Source of the DNA: Rhizophagus irregularis
Taxonomy: Eukaryota; Glomeromycota; Glomeromycetes; Glomerales; Glomeraceae
Assembly: GCF_026210795.1 (NCBI RefSeq)
Contig: NC_089429.1
Span: 3,162,001 to 3,226,000, forward strand
DNA: 64,000 nucleotides
Direction of reading: 5' to 3'
The first letter of the stretch is position 1; the number at the start of each line of letters is the position of its first letter. Shown one piece after another: positions 44,316 to 55,882 of the stretch. The notes below the pieces were generated by a model. It was not told where the DNA came from. It saw nothing but the letters and a program-made list of their open reading frames with translations, and did no database searches. The translations under genes were made by a program, and so were the position numbers.

Positions 44316-44710
44316 AGCGTGATTATATTCAAATATCTTTTTACTAATATCTTTATCAACTCGATAATAAGTATTTTGCAACAACCTCCAGGAAAAACCT
44401 TTTATTTTTGCATATGTATGTAATACTTGGTCTACATGTTTCCAACTTTCAAATTTATAACCAACCATTAACTCAAGTGCTTATTCTTTTAGATTGTCAT
44501 TAATCTGAAGTTCTTGAAAAACTCTTAAATGGTTTTTTCTGGAGATTACAGATTTTGACATAGTGTTTTCCTTATTTAAATCAGCGTTGTCCATTTTTGT
44601 TTTAAATGTTACATTAAAATAGCAGTATGAATAGTACAAATAGTATGAATTAAAAAATTTTTTTTTGTTTAATATGAAGTATTTACACATGTGATGTATC
44701 ATATGATGTA

Positions 44711-45449
44711 CACAGTGAAATTTGATAAACCAGATCTTCAATAAACCGGATTTGGGCCTAAATCAGACTTTTTTGCTGAAATCAAATCACGTATATTAAA
44801 ATAGATTTGATATACCAGAGTTTACTAGTAAAAGCTCAATATTCGCTATAATGAATCAATTTTCTAACCAGCTATAGTAAAAATGATTCGATAAACCAGA
44901 TCATGTGACTGGGAACCAATAAAATTTAAGTAACGTGATGCGGTAAATCTTAAATTTAGCTGGAATTATAAAAATCTTAATTCCGGCTGAAGTTATGTAT
45001 TACTTATATATTCAATTAAAATATTTTATATTCATTTTCATGACCTCTATGACTTAAAACTAGACGAAAAAATCAAATTATAATGTATATTAGTTTGGAA
45101 TTGTCAAATTTTCACTGGTAGTGATTTTCACCGGTCATGTGATCATGTGATTACTTATGTTATACAATATAACATATATTTATCATATTTATGAAATTTG
45201 TTTTTGCTTTGCTTGCTTTGCTTTTCTTTTATTTTGGCTAAATCATATTTCTGCCAACATTAATAACGGTGAAAATCACCACCGGTGAGATTTAGCAATA
45301 CCCTATTAGTTTTATTAGTATGAAAATTTTTTAAAAATTCAATATAATAGATTTTCAATATATCAAAATTTTTTCGCTAAACCAGATATCCCGATAAACC
45401 AGATATTTTTAGTGAAACCAATAGATCTGGTTTATCGAATTTCACTGTG
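44711..45449. mobile_element. Mariner/pogo-type MITE, 739 bp
   Basis: TIR CACAGTGAAATTTGATAAAC left and the complement with one mismatch right (GTTTATCGAATTTCACTGTG), with TA on both sides (44709-44710, 45450-45451). AT-rich interior, no coding. Confidence 0.88.
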
Positions 45450-45451
45450 TA

Positions 45452-45770
45452 TATAGTACATAACAATAATATCACATGTAGTAGGGTAGGTGGCAAAAAT
45501 CATGTTACCACCCCAGGTGGTATGAGGACTTTTTCATAATATAATTGAATAAATATATATAATATAATAAATATAGTATATTCATATACTGTAAATCACA
45601 TGCTTATTATTTTATTAGTCAAATTTTATATAATGGACTATTTATTATCATAGATAACAGCTATTTAGATAAGTAGAATTATATGCTTTTAAAATTATAT
45701 TATTAAAAATTTTTTTTTTTAACTTTTTAATAAAATCACATGATATATATATATAAACATACAGATTTTC
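45452..45770. other. AT-rich spacer, nothing recognised
   Basis: About 320 bp with short A/T runs and a CATGATATATATATATA stretch; no gene or boundary seen. Confidence 0.5.
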
Positions 45771-46438
45771 CCCAGTAACATAATTAAAATTTCACTATCA
45801 CATGATCGTGAAAATATTCATCACAACCATTATACCTACTGCGTTTTCTTATTTGAGGGACTCAGTTTTTTTCAAGTAGTTAAAAACTTATTCGTCACAC
45901 ATTATTCATCATGGTTTAATTTCACGTATTACAGCTATTTTCTAAATTATTGACCTCCTCCCTGTTATTTTTAAAAAATTTTTCAGACACAGTCAGACGC
46001 AGTCAGACAGTCAGACACAGTAATTCGGGCTGACTTATAGTGCCGGCCGGAATTATGAGTCATGTGGTTACACAAATTCCAAAAAAGGAAATTTTTGAAT
46101 TTGCAAAAATCACAAAAAATATTTTTTTTGTGGAACGGGTATCGCCCAAAAAGGAAATTTGACACGATATTATTCCTTTTTGGGCGATACCCGTTTCACA
46201 AAAAAATATTTTTTGTGATTTTTGCAAATTCAAAAATTTCCTTTTTGGAATTTGTGTAACCACATGACTCATAATTCCGGCCGGCACTATAAGTCAGCCC
46301 GAATTACTGTGTCTGACTATGTCTGACTGCGTCTGAAAAATTTTTTAAAAATAACAGGGGTCAATAATTTAGAAAATAGCTGTAATATATAATGGGCCAA
46401 ATGTCATGTAATAGTAAAATTTTAATGGTGTTACTGGG
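45771..46438. mobile_element. Foldback element with a large near-perfect palindrome
   Basis: Ends CCCAGTAACATAATTAAAAT and ATTTTAATGGTGTTACTGGG are inverted. The centre (about 45928-46387) is an inverted repeat with arms of about 220 bp, including TCAGACGCAGTCAGAC, GTGCCGGCCGGAATTATGAG and their complements, with a loop near 46158. No TSD is certain. Related TTCCTTTTTTGGAAnTT/TGTGTAAC words occur at 9400-9510 and 46900-46990. Confidence 0.75.
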
Positions 46439-47066
46439 AGCATAGCGAACATCCCTTATACTGTCACATTATTGCCGATCATTTGCTGATCATTTATTAA
46501 TCATCTTTTCAATATTATCTGGTTAATATATAAAGCTGAAATGATGTTTGATTTGACAATTTTGAGGGTAAAATTGATCAATATTAATAGAAATTATATC
46601 AATACATGTAAATTTTTATAATTAATAAATAAAATGAAAATTCAAATTTTATAATCTTGAGATCCAGTGAACATATTCTAATGAATTATATACTATTGGA
46701 TATACTATTAGATTGGTCTTAATGAGAGGATTCAAATGGTAGTAAAATCATTGCCATCAGATCCATATTGGCAAAGTTATTGCATTTTAAAATTTTGTAC
46801 TAAATTAAATAGTAATATTATTAGTGGTTTTGTTTTTTATCGCCATGGCGATGCATCGCCAGTGTCACATGATTTTATAATTCTGGTCGGAATTAAAAGA
46901 TCGTCAAAGAAATTTCCTTTTTTGGAAGTTTTGTGTAACAAAAACTTGAATTTTGCTGAAAAATAAAATTGCCTTTTTTTTGGATTGTATAACGTTACCT
47001 AAAGCTCCAAAAAAGGATATTTTGGCCAGCGTTATAAAATTTGGCCGAGATTAAGCATGTGATGTA
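46439..47066. other. Decayed repeat DNA between palindrome and Tigger element
   Basis: Begins GCATAGCGAACAT, whose inverse lies at 50231-50243. Around 46870-47040 it shares ATTCTGGTCGGAATTA and TTTTTGGA words with the palindrome. No gene. Confidence 0.5.
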
Positions 47067-49251
47067 CAGTCGCCACTGGATATAACGAACCAGCCGTTCC
47101 AAGAGATTTGGTTCAGTATATAACGAATTCGATATATAATATTTATGTTATATACCGAACTGTTCGGTATATAAATTTTATCCAATAGTTTTAGCTGCAC
47201 ATGACCATTATATTTAAATTAAAGTTAATAAAATGCGCGATGTACTACAATATTATTTTATTAACGACTATAATTATTAACCAGCTATTTAAACATTATT
47301 ATTATTATATTAGAAGTAATGAAGATCAAGCTGTTTAAGATTATTTACAACTAAAAGTTTTACTTTTTTATGTAATTTTCTTAAAACCTTTAACTCTTCA
47401 TTTACATCACCAAATTCCGGTCTCTGTTCATACAAAAATTTTATAGTTTTATCTATAGCCTTTTCTGCATCTGTTGGACTCACTTTTTCCGATATAGGTG
47501 TAAATTCAGTCTCATCCATCATATCTTCCTCTTCCTTATCTGCATTTCGTATAGTATCAACTATTTCAAAATCTGTAAGCCCACCTTTCGGCATCTCATC
47601 CTCAACATGAAGGTATTCATACGCATTAAGATCACTATTTGGAAGCTGGGAAATTAACGCTTCAAGTTCATCAATATCCATATCAAAACTAAGAAAAATA
47701 GAAGTTAATGTTAATTTTAAAAAAATTATATTATATAATTTTGCATACCTATCATCAGAAAATGCTGAATCATTATCAGGAAATTCTCCAGTTTCGTTAA
47801 TACTTGGTGGAAGAATACCCGTTTTCTTCCAACAGTTTGAAATCGTTTGAGAAGATACTATTGACCATGCTTCAGCTGCATTCTGTAGAGCATCATAAAT
47901 GGTATAATCTGCAAGTTCTTCCACAATACCGTCCTGCACATCATCATATGCATCAATCCTATTCTGAATGAAAAGGCGTTTGTAATGACACTTAAATGAA
48001 TGAATGATCCCCGCATCACAAGGCTGAAGTTTAGTGGTAGTATTTGGTAGAAGAAATTTCACATCTATACTATCCAACTTTTCTCGAGTTTCATCTAAAA
48101 TAAGATGTACTGGTGCATTGTCAATTAAAAAAATTATTTTTCGTCTTTTTCGTCTCATTATTTCATTGAGTTTAAGAAGAACTTCATTAAAAATGCTAAC
48201 TTGCATCCATGCTTTTTTATTCTAAAAGTAATAAACTGGAAGGTTTTTATAATTAATGTTTTTCATAACACGAGGAGTTTTGTATTTGTGAATAAATGTT
48301 AGCGTCATTTTCTCACTGCCGGTTGCATTTGTTGCACAAAATATTGTAACACGGGATTTCTCTTTTTTATGCCCTGATAGAGAATTACGTGCCAAAACTC
48401 TAAAAGGTTCCATCTTCCAGAATAGGCCAGTTTCATCACCATTCCAAATGTCTTCAGGGTTGTAAAATGCAAGGAGCTGTTGTAAAGCAAAACGATCTCT
48501 TTCTATCAATTCAGCTGAAGGAGCACTTTCAGCTTCACCTTGCTTTTTAAATTGACGCAAACCATGCCGTTTTTTAAAGCCACCTAACCAACCCTCTGAA
48601 TGATGAAAATCTTCTATTAAAAACTGTTCGGCAAAATAGCTTGCCTTTACCTTTAAGATATTACCATCAATATCTTGTTTAGTATTAAGTGCGTTGTTAA
48701 CCCATAAACCAAGTGCACCTTCCAGTTGTGGCCATTTTGGTCTGCGAAATTTTTTAGTATTTTCTTAGCTTTCTGTAATTGTAAGCCAACGGTCACTTTC
48801 TCTTAAAATGTCAGTAATTGTAGACTTCCCAACATTATATTTTTGCGCAAGTTCTACATTTTGGAGTGTTGGGTCTTTCTCTTTCATTTCACAGATTTCG
48901 CGCTTTTGTTTAGCAGAAAGACTAACTCTTTTTCTCTTTGTCAGCATTATCGGAACTTTTGAAGAAATTTATCTGATTCAGACTAACGGAAATTGGAAAA
49001 GTATTTACGCGTAATGGTGATGTGATCATCTTTTATATTAGCCCATATAAGTCACATGACAGTTCGATATACTAAATATGCAGCTAATATATTTGGGCTA
49101 GCTATAATGAGTTCGGATGCGGTATATAGCAATTTATTATGTGATTTCGTTATATTCAATGTAGTTTATTATAAAAAATTAGTTCCGTAAAACTTAGTTC
49201 ACTATAACAAGTTTTCGGTACAAACAGGTTCGTTATAACCAGTGGTGACTG
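47067..49251. mobile_element. Tigger/pogo DNA transposon, near-complete (2185 bp)
   Basis: TIR CAGTCGCCACTGG left and CCAGTGGTGACTG right; left end continues ATATAACGAACC, right end GGTTCGTTATAA. TA duplications at 47065-47066 and 49252-49253. One transposase gene on minus fills the element. Confidence 0.92.
47310..48947 (-). pseudogene. Tigger/pogo transposase (CENP-B-type HTH plus DDE)
   Basis: Start MLTKRKRVSLSAKQKREICE. The N-terminal HTH reads QNVELAQKYNVGKSTITDIL; a second HTH/CENP-B region follows (PQLEGALGLWVNNAL, FLIEDFHHSEGWLGGFKKRH). The DDE core has Asp in DIWNGDETGLFWKM, Asp in KIIFLIDNAPVHL and Asp in KLQPCDAGIIHSFKCHYKR. A 60-nt GT-AG intron (47748-47689) separates the core from an acidic C-terminus. 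Only two in-frame stops interrupt one continuous frame (near 48766 and 48223), so the copy is young but probably dead. The catalytic triad is intact. Confidence 0.92.
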
Positions 49252-49510
49252 TATAGGGAGTGACAAATAGTATTTTTTGCACTGAAAAAATTCTAAGTCC
49301 CCAGAATAAATAATAAAAATGGAAAACTAGAGGATGTGATGCAGGGTGACAAATTATTCACATATGTAAAGTCACGTGATACTTGCGACACATCGCTATG
49401 GGGATTTTTTATAAAATCCTTATTCACAAGCCGATGCAACCGGCACATTCGGCAAAACTCGTAAAACTCCGAATAGGGAAAATTATATCGCTAGAGAGCA
49501 CTCATTCCTC
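49252..49510. other. Spacer, nothing recognised
   Basis: Short AT-moderate stretch between two elements; no coding. Confidence 0.4.
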
Positions 49511-49808
49511 AGGACCCCGGATATCTCCAAAACAGGTCATAAGTCACACTTTCGGCAGATTGGCCCATTTTTCAGGGGACTCAAAAAATCGTTTTTTGTA
49601 AATATCTCGGCATCCAGTAGTCCAATTTTGATGAACTTTTTTTTAAATTGTAGAGCTAAATGAGGGCTACAAAATAAAAAAATGTTCATTAAAATTGAAT
49701 TACTGGATGCTGAGATATTTACAAAAAACGATTTTTTGAGTTTTAGCAAAAAGGGGTGTTTTTGGCCAAAAGTCCATTATGACCTTTATATTAGATATCC
49801 GGGGTCCT
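49511..49808. mobile_element. Foldback MITE, 298 bp, 8-bp TSD
   Basis: TIR AGGACCCCGGATATC left and GATATCCGGGGTCCT right, with perfect 8-bp TSD CATTCCTC at 49503-49510 and 49809-49816. Inner arms (ATCTCGGCATCCAGTA and complement) are also inverted. The 8-bp TSD fits hAT or P-type mobilisation. Confidence 0.88.
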
Positions 49809-49816
49809 CATTCCTC

Positions 49817-50458
49817 CGATTTGCAGATGCTAATGTATCATATTCACAGTATTAATAATTGCAAATATTAATTTGGCCATAACTTTTGTGTTACCTAAAA
49901 TTATGCTGTATTACTTTAGCCATTAATTTTAAAGACATTAATCTATACTCATAAAAATTTCAAGTTTCGCCCGAACTTCTGTGGCTTCGTCCAAAACTTC
50001 AAAGTTGATGATCGGCATATATTAATTAATTGAAAAATTTGGCCTAAAACTAACTTTGGCATTACATTTTATTTTGGCACAAAATTTTTAAAACTGTTAA
50101 TACTTTAAACTATTAAATAAAATAATTTAATGTGATTTTTTTACACATTTATGGTTTGAAATAATGCTTCAAAGTTAATGTAATGTCACATATATTATGA
50201 TCAGCAAATGATCAGCATGTGATAATAAGCATGTTCGCTATGCTGTTACTGGGGAAGTTATGAACACTGTGTAAATTAAGAAATTTTCTTTTTAAATGTT
50301 TTTGTATTAAGGTAAATTTATATAAAATAATTATATTTTTTGTCTATTTGCAGATAATCATTCATACAAATAATTCTTTTTATTAAAATACAAAAAATTT
50401 GGGTTAAAAAAAAGTTTATAAGAATTTCTAATATTTTATTGCATAGTAATATTATATA
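49817..50458. other. Spacer downstream of RAT1
   Basis: Contains ATGATCAGCAAATGATC (50199) and GCATGTTCGCTATGCTGTTA then CTGGGG (to 50254), inverted relative to 45771 and 46439. The rest is AT-rich, presumably including the RAT1 3' UTR near 50450. Confidence 0.5.
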
Positions 50459-53400
50459 TTATATATGAGTATCACGATTATCGTGACGGTTATTGTGATA
50501 AGTACGGTTATTGGGATAAGTGCGGTTATTGGGATATGTACGATTATCTTGATAACTATGGTTATCGTGATAAGTGCGGTTATTGTGATAAGTACGGTTA
50601 TCGTGATAAGTGCGGTTATTGTTGTGATAAGTACGGTTATCGTGATAAGTGCGGTTATTGTGATAAGTGCGATCATCTCTTGGAGAACCTCTTCCCCTTC
50701 CTCTCCCTCTTCCTCTACTACCACTTCTCACGCATTCATGATCCTCCCATCCTAAAACTGGAGGATCCATTCTGACGTTTCGTAAAAGGATAGACTTATG
50801 TGCGTTGCCAGCTGTTTTAGCAGGAAGATAATAGAATATACTAAAAATATACAAGTGAATTGGTCAAGGTTCTTAATTAAATCAAATAATGAGTCAATCT
50901 AAGGAAATATACCTCAATGATCTATCAATAATATCTGGCATGTTTTTTTCAACAAAAGGTGAACGAAACGTACTTTTAGGTACAAAATTTGGATCTTTTG
51001 AAACAAATCCAATCATCTTGTCGCTAATGGTTGGATCCAATGGTATAGGCTGCCATAAATTTCAATTAAATTAATAAAATTCACTCTAAATCTCAAGGAA
51101 TTATTAAATCTCACCTTGTCCGAGTCCTGGTTTGAATATAAGGGGCATAATATATTATATAATTTATGACTGTTGCTAAAGCAGAGGACTTCGGATCCAC
51201 ATGTGTTTCTCATAGTTTCATCGGTTGTTAACTGGGGATAAACCGATTCCATGGCTCTAAGCAAACGTGGTTCATCAATGAAAGGAAGTAAAGCAACTCC
51301 TATAAATCATTAAAAAAAGTGTATTTAAGTATATGAAGAACGATATATAAAGGATACAATAATAAGTATATATTACCTTGCCACGCGTATCTTTTCCCGT
51401 TTAAATCTATTTTGAATTTTTCTGGATAAAAGTCTATTATATCACTAGCTTCATCAGTCATAAGTTTATGAAAAGGCACTGGTAAAAATTCTTTACTATA
51501 ATTTATTTAAATTTATTAAATAATATAATTTTTGTTTAGTTAATTAACCGATAAAAAAATCGTAACTACCTTTGTGCTGGCAGTACACCCATTAATTGTT
51601 CGAATGGCTTGAAAGGTTCGCCCAATTCGAATTTAATTTGAATGTCACCAATATCAACGAAGTCTGATGCGAATGGCGAATAATGGTAAGGATAATACCA
51701 TTTCCAAGAGGGAACACCCTATAATTATGTATAAGTGTTAATAAAATTAACAAAGTTACTTTTAGTAAAAAAGATTATACCTGATAATAATATTGTAGAA
51801 CCCAAGATAGGCCTTCAATATAACTCTTCACGAGACTGTTCAAGAAAAAATAAATATATAAAATATAAATCGTTAATATGAAAAAAAATTTTCATTACTG
51901 AAATAAGTGAACTTACTTTTGTTGGAATTCTTTGTCTGGTAGGTCAATACCAAATTTCTGTTTATAATATCTCTCTTTAAATCCTGTTTCCCATAATCTA
52001 AAATTGTTTTGGCGTTAAACAACTACATTTGTATCAAGGAGTCGAATTTACGATATATAATTACCTAATTGGATCAACAACATCCTCACTATCTTTTGAT
52101 ACGCTCGGTGAGTCATCGTCATCATCATTAACATCGTCATCCCTTTCGGAAGTAATTGGAATTTCATCGTCCAATATATCTGCTTTTCTCTTTGTAGCTA
52201 ACATAACCTTATCACCAGTATCTCGTTTAATTGTCTCAGAAACAGAAATATCAGAATCCACGTTTTTATTGATTTGTATATCAATATTTGCTGTTGAAAC
52301 AGGGGCACTGGAACTATTTAACTCTGCCTTCAATGATTGTGCAGCATTTATATTAGCTATCCGTAATTCTTGTCTATTAGTAACAACTTCTTGATTTGAT
52401 TTTGCACGTAGTTGCGAGTCAAATCCTTTCACTGGGAGTAAAGGCATTCCAATTGGTAAATGAGGCAGGCTAGGTGTAACACATTCATTATTCAAGTTTT
52501 GTAAGTTATCAATTTCGTTTTGGGATGATTCTGGTGGCTGATTGACGTCAGTGACTTTATTCGGTTTAGTCTTTTGACGTTTTGGAGGTGGAGGTGGAGG
52601 TGCTCGCCTTTGCTCATCTATCGACGAAAATTATAGTAGTTACCAGTGAATAATAATAAATAATCTGAATGCATAGAATAATGATGAATTAAATGATATA
52701 ACACTTACTTCTATGTCGTCGAATAAAAATATCATCTTCTTGTTTGCCAAGTTCTGTGACTAAATATTGTAACCCTTTTAAATCCACCTATATATGAAAT
52801 AGTAACTAGTTTTAAGTATCTTGAATTTTTATACAACAATAGCTAGATAAAACTTACATTTCCACTATTTGTCAAATAACCACCCATTAATGAGAGACAA
52901 CGTTTCCATATAGTTATCAAAGTATCTATTGCACCTTCTCTAATCTCCAAAGACGGCAAGTGAGGAAGAAAATCATTACCTACGAAAAAGCAAAGAAATA
53001 CCCAATCATCAATCGCATTCTCCAAATTAAATGGCCAAGGTATGTTAGATACTTTAAGTTCAATTTCCAAATATTCTCGAAGAACTTGAACATTTAGAAA
53101 AACATATGGTTTAAGAGCCGTGGCCTTTCCTTTCTCATCATATTGCCCCTGTTTCTGTTTTGCACGACCTATGAAAACATGTATCATGAGATTAAACAAT
53201 CAATTATATTTCAATACAAAACTTTCAAAAAAACCTGTGCATTGATTAGCCATATGGTCAGATTGACCACAAATAAAACATCCTCTATAAATTCCTTCTT
53301 GAAAGAAGATGTCTTCTCGTAGAACTTTAAAATGAGGTTCGTGCGTAGCTAACGAAAGCATTATAAGATCGGCATCCTACAAATTAACAAGAATCGTGAG

Positions 53401-54661
53401 CAGATTCAATTGTCGTAAATAAAGACAAATTTTTTTAAAAAGAAACCGACCAAGCCGTATATTACGTGACGAGTATTAGGATCGTGATATGGACTAGCAC
53501 GTTGCGCACGAATAAAATCCATAATTTTATGTTCACCTTCACCTGGTACACTTGCATCAGAAAGTATGACTTTTAACTACGAAAATAAACGTTAGTGTTT
53601 AAATTTTTTTAACAAAATGAATACAATAATTTATTAAAATCAAAACAGAAATCCAAAGACGAAAAATTGTGACATACATTTTTCCATCCTGGCTCTGTAT
53701 TGAGTTTATCTGCAATCCAATATCGCAAACAAACTGCAAGACGTGCCATAAAAGGTGTACCTATTATTTTAATTAAACATAATTAATGAACTGACAATAA
53801 GCTTAGCCATTTACAAAATTATAAAACGATAGATACCTGGTGTTATACAATTACTATCAAAAGACTTCTTTAATTTAACATCTTGGTCTATTGATTGACC
53901 TGACGCTATTATAGGTAAAATGTATTATAGAAGGTTAATAAAATTCAAATCTATTGAGAATTATTTAATTATACAACAATAAACACACGATACCCTCAAG
54001 TTTTTCTATTGCTTGAGCTGCTTCTTCTGCCTTTTCTTTGGCTTCTTGTGCTGCTCTAAATCTACGAGATCTCTGTTGATTCATCTTAGCACGAGGTGCA
54101 ACGCCATCTAATATATAATGATTTTGTCAAAAAAAACCTCTATCCGCAACTTGCCAAATTTTATCTTTACAGAATAAATTATTGTTATTGAGTATAATAA
54201 TTACCAATAGCGAGATATAAAACTTTTCTAGGACGAATCATAGCAACTATTCGCTCTGTATATTCCATTATTTCGACCATCATATCTTCTTCTGTAGCTG
54301 GAGCAGGCTTATAAATAATAAAATAAAAACTAAATTATCCAATCAAATATAATCTTGAAAAGGTTGATATATCGTAGATTTAAAAAGTTTACCTTGTTCT
54401 CCGGATGACAACAAGGATGAATAATACCATTCATATCTAAATATAAATTGTCAAACTCAATATTATTTGGATTTGGTTTAGAAATATCGACTGGAAGTTT
54501 TACTCCATTAACTTCAGTAGGAGTCTCTTCAATGACTTGCTCGATGATCTTTGGATACTTTTTGGATAACCATCTAAAAATTAATAAATAAATAAATAAG
54601 TTCTGATCTAGCGAACCAACCAAAATTGAAACTCATACCTAAAGAGAGCTGGAACCCCCAT
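50459..54661 (-). CDS. RAT1: RAT1/XRN2 nuclear 5'-3' exoribonuclease (18 exons, 963 aa)
   Basis: Exons 54661-54639, 54573-54393, 54307-54205, 54107-53994, 53905-53837, 53760-53678, 53576-53451, 53376-53235, 53168-52858, 52787-52709, 52617-52065, 51997-51917, 51835-51781, 51718-51570, 51495-51377, 51299-51115, 51049-50913 and 50840-50459 join in phase to 963 aa. It begins [18 protein letters not shown]. Active-site signatures include [45 protein letters not shown] and [25 protein letters not shown] knuckle ([14 protein letters not shown], about residue 266) separates XRN2/Rat1 from cytoplasmic Xrn1. Rat1 degrades 5'-monophosphate RNA in RNA polymerase II termination and rRNA/snoRNA trimming. 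The C-terminus has an RG-rich run, then NRTYH(D/N) repeats. An acidic linker lies at about residues 500-560. Confidence 0.96.
50475..50675 (-). repeat. 18-bp coding minisatellite at the RAT1 C-terminus
   Basis: About ten tandem units of GATAACCGTACTTATCAC or AATAACCGCACTTATCAC encode (D/N)NRTYH hexapeptides, with PNNRTYP and SYQDN variants. One unit has an extra Asn codon. All length changes are multiples of 3, so the frame is kept to the stop. Confidence 0.9.
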
Positions 54662-54754
54662 GGCGATAAGTTTAGTAATAAGGTAGAATTGCAGTATTAT
54701 ATTTCTATGAATTACTAAGAATCTCTGAGTACGTTAAGTATGAGCATCGCTATC

Positions 54755-54919
54755 GCAAAAATATGAATCTTTGACCCGTCACATGGATTAATCTTGACCC
54801 ACTGCATGCACGTTGTCGATCACATATATTTTACAATACACCATGAATAGGATCGACAACGTGCATGCAGGTGGGTCAAGTTTCACGTACGTGACGGGTC
54901 AAGATGCATATATTTGCCT
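54755..54919. mobile_element. Foldback MITE, 165 bp, upstream of RAT1, with 12-bp direct repeats
   Basis: Inverted arms GCAAAAATATGAATCTTTGA / TCAAGATGCATATATTTGCC and GCATGCACGTTGTCGATC / GATCGACAACGTGCATGC. Flanked by AGCATCGCTATC at 54743-54754 and 54920-54931. Only about 94 bp separate it from the RAT1 start codon. Confidence 0.8.
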
Positions 54920-54931
54920 AGCATCGCTATC

Positions 54932-55333
54932 AGGTAATGCCGAAATATTACGTAATTCAGGTGTGATGATCGACATTTCTATATTTTTTAATTAAATCGA
55001 CACAATTATATAAAGTCAGATCCACTCATATGGAAGGCTGTAGTGACAATATTTAAAGAATATAATATTACAATCTAACATTTTAAGTAAAATAATCATT
55101 AGTTTTTAAAGTAATTTAATAAATTAATTTAATAATCCCCTGTCGCACTAAGTGTCACTCATGATCACCATACTAATTTTATAAATGACCGGAAATCTTC
55201 GTTTATTTATTTCCCGGCCTTATAGATAGCCAGGAAATTACTAATTTTTAGCTTAAAATAGTTAAGTTTAAAATATTAATATTTAATGAGTGGCACACTC
55301 CAGGAGATTACCCATTTATTTCATGGAGAACAT
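54932..55333. other. Spacer, nothing recognised
   Basis: Mostly AT-rich; CCTGTCGCACTAAGTGTCAC and ATTTAATGAGTGGCACACTC, about 125 bp apart, form a weak inverted pair. No gene. Confidence 0.45.
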
Positions 55334-55882
55334 CAGGGTTTTTTTCCCTCATATGGGCGGATTTGTTCACCCTTTAATTAACATGTTTATTTAAGGTACT
55401 TTTGTTACACAAATTATTACATATGGCGCAGTAGGACCTGGGACGAACATTAAAAAAATTTTATTTGGTTTTATTAATACAATAATTTGATAAATTTGAT
55501 AAATAGTTCTTTTAAGCCAAAATACAATAAATATTATTCTTAGCAATACTGATAATATCTGTTGTGGAATCTCACTTTATACAATAGCTTCTAAATCTTT
55601 TTTGTGTAAAAATCAATAATACATATGCTTACAATTTGTTTGAATATAAAAGTTCCTATTTTGTCTACAGCAAGATAAATAAGAATTAATAATATGTTTT
55701 GAAAAATGCAAAAAATGGACAATTTTATGAAAGTTATTATAAAAAAAAAAATTTTTTAAATATTAAATGAGTCTTAGAATACTTTTATAAATATTCATAG
55801 CTATTGTGTCTATATAAATTTTTATTTTACTTTTTGTAACATACTTACTTTCTAATAATACACATTAAAAATACTATGCAGG

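Larger units (their letters stand above)
39026..44594 (-). pseudogene. MULE-type transposase gene A, broken by four nested insertions
   Basis: Reading minus from ATG 44594 (MDNADLNKENTMSKSVISRK) the reconstructed order is: WKHVDQVLHTYAKIKGFSWR and YYRVDKDISKKIFEYNHA up to 44324; GKLKSYKGNDPN and the cysteine pair HIECTCYINICW (43350-43260); PQYKNHNLNIATAVFVLSYH (43230-42900); DDE core VIITDNTSRTNKYHMALYLF (about 42550); LFTGLNAALKTLLPHIKHIH; QRVEGINVIIKKYINSQSS (41990); and a zinc knuckle near the end (CSNCNASNHNIRRC, 39100-39060). Insertions: 950-bp palindromic MITE (43366-44315), retrocopy (42947-43199), pogo-like copy 2 (40360-41804) and 244-bp MITE (39636-39879). Stops are also present. 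MULE transposases insert with 9-bp duplications; no MULE ends were identified. Confidence 0.85.

Noticed and set aside
50465-50775. Plus-strand frames antisense to the end of RAT1
   Set aside because: Shadows of the 18-bp minisatellite that encodes the RAT1 tail on the minus strand, whose exon phase is fully consistent.
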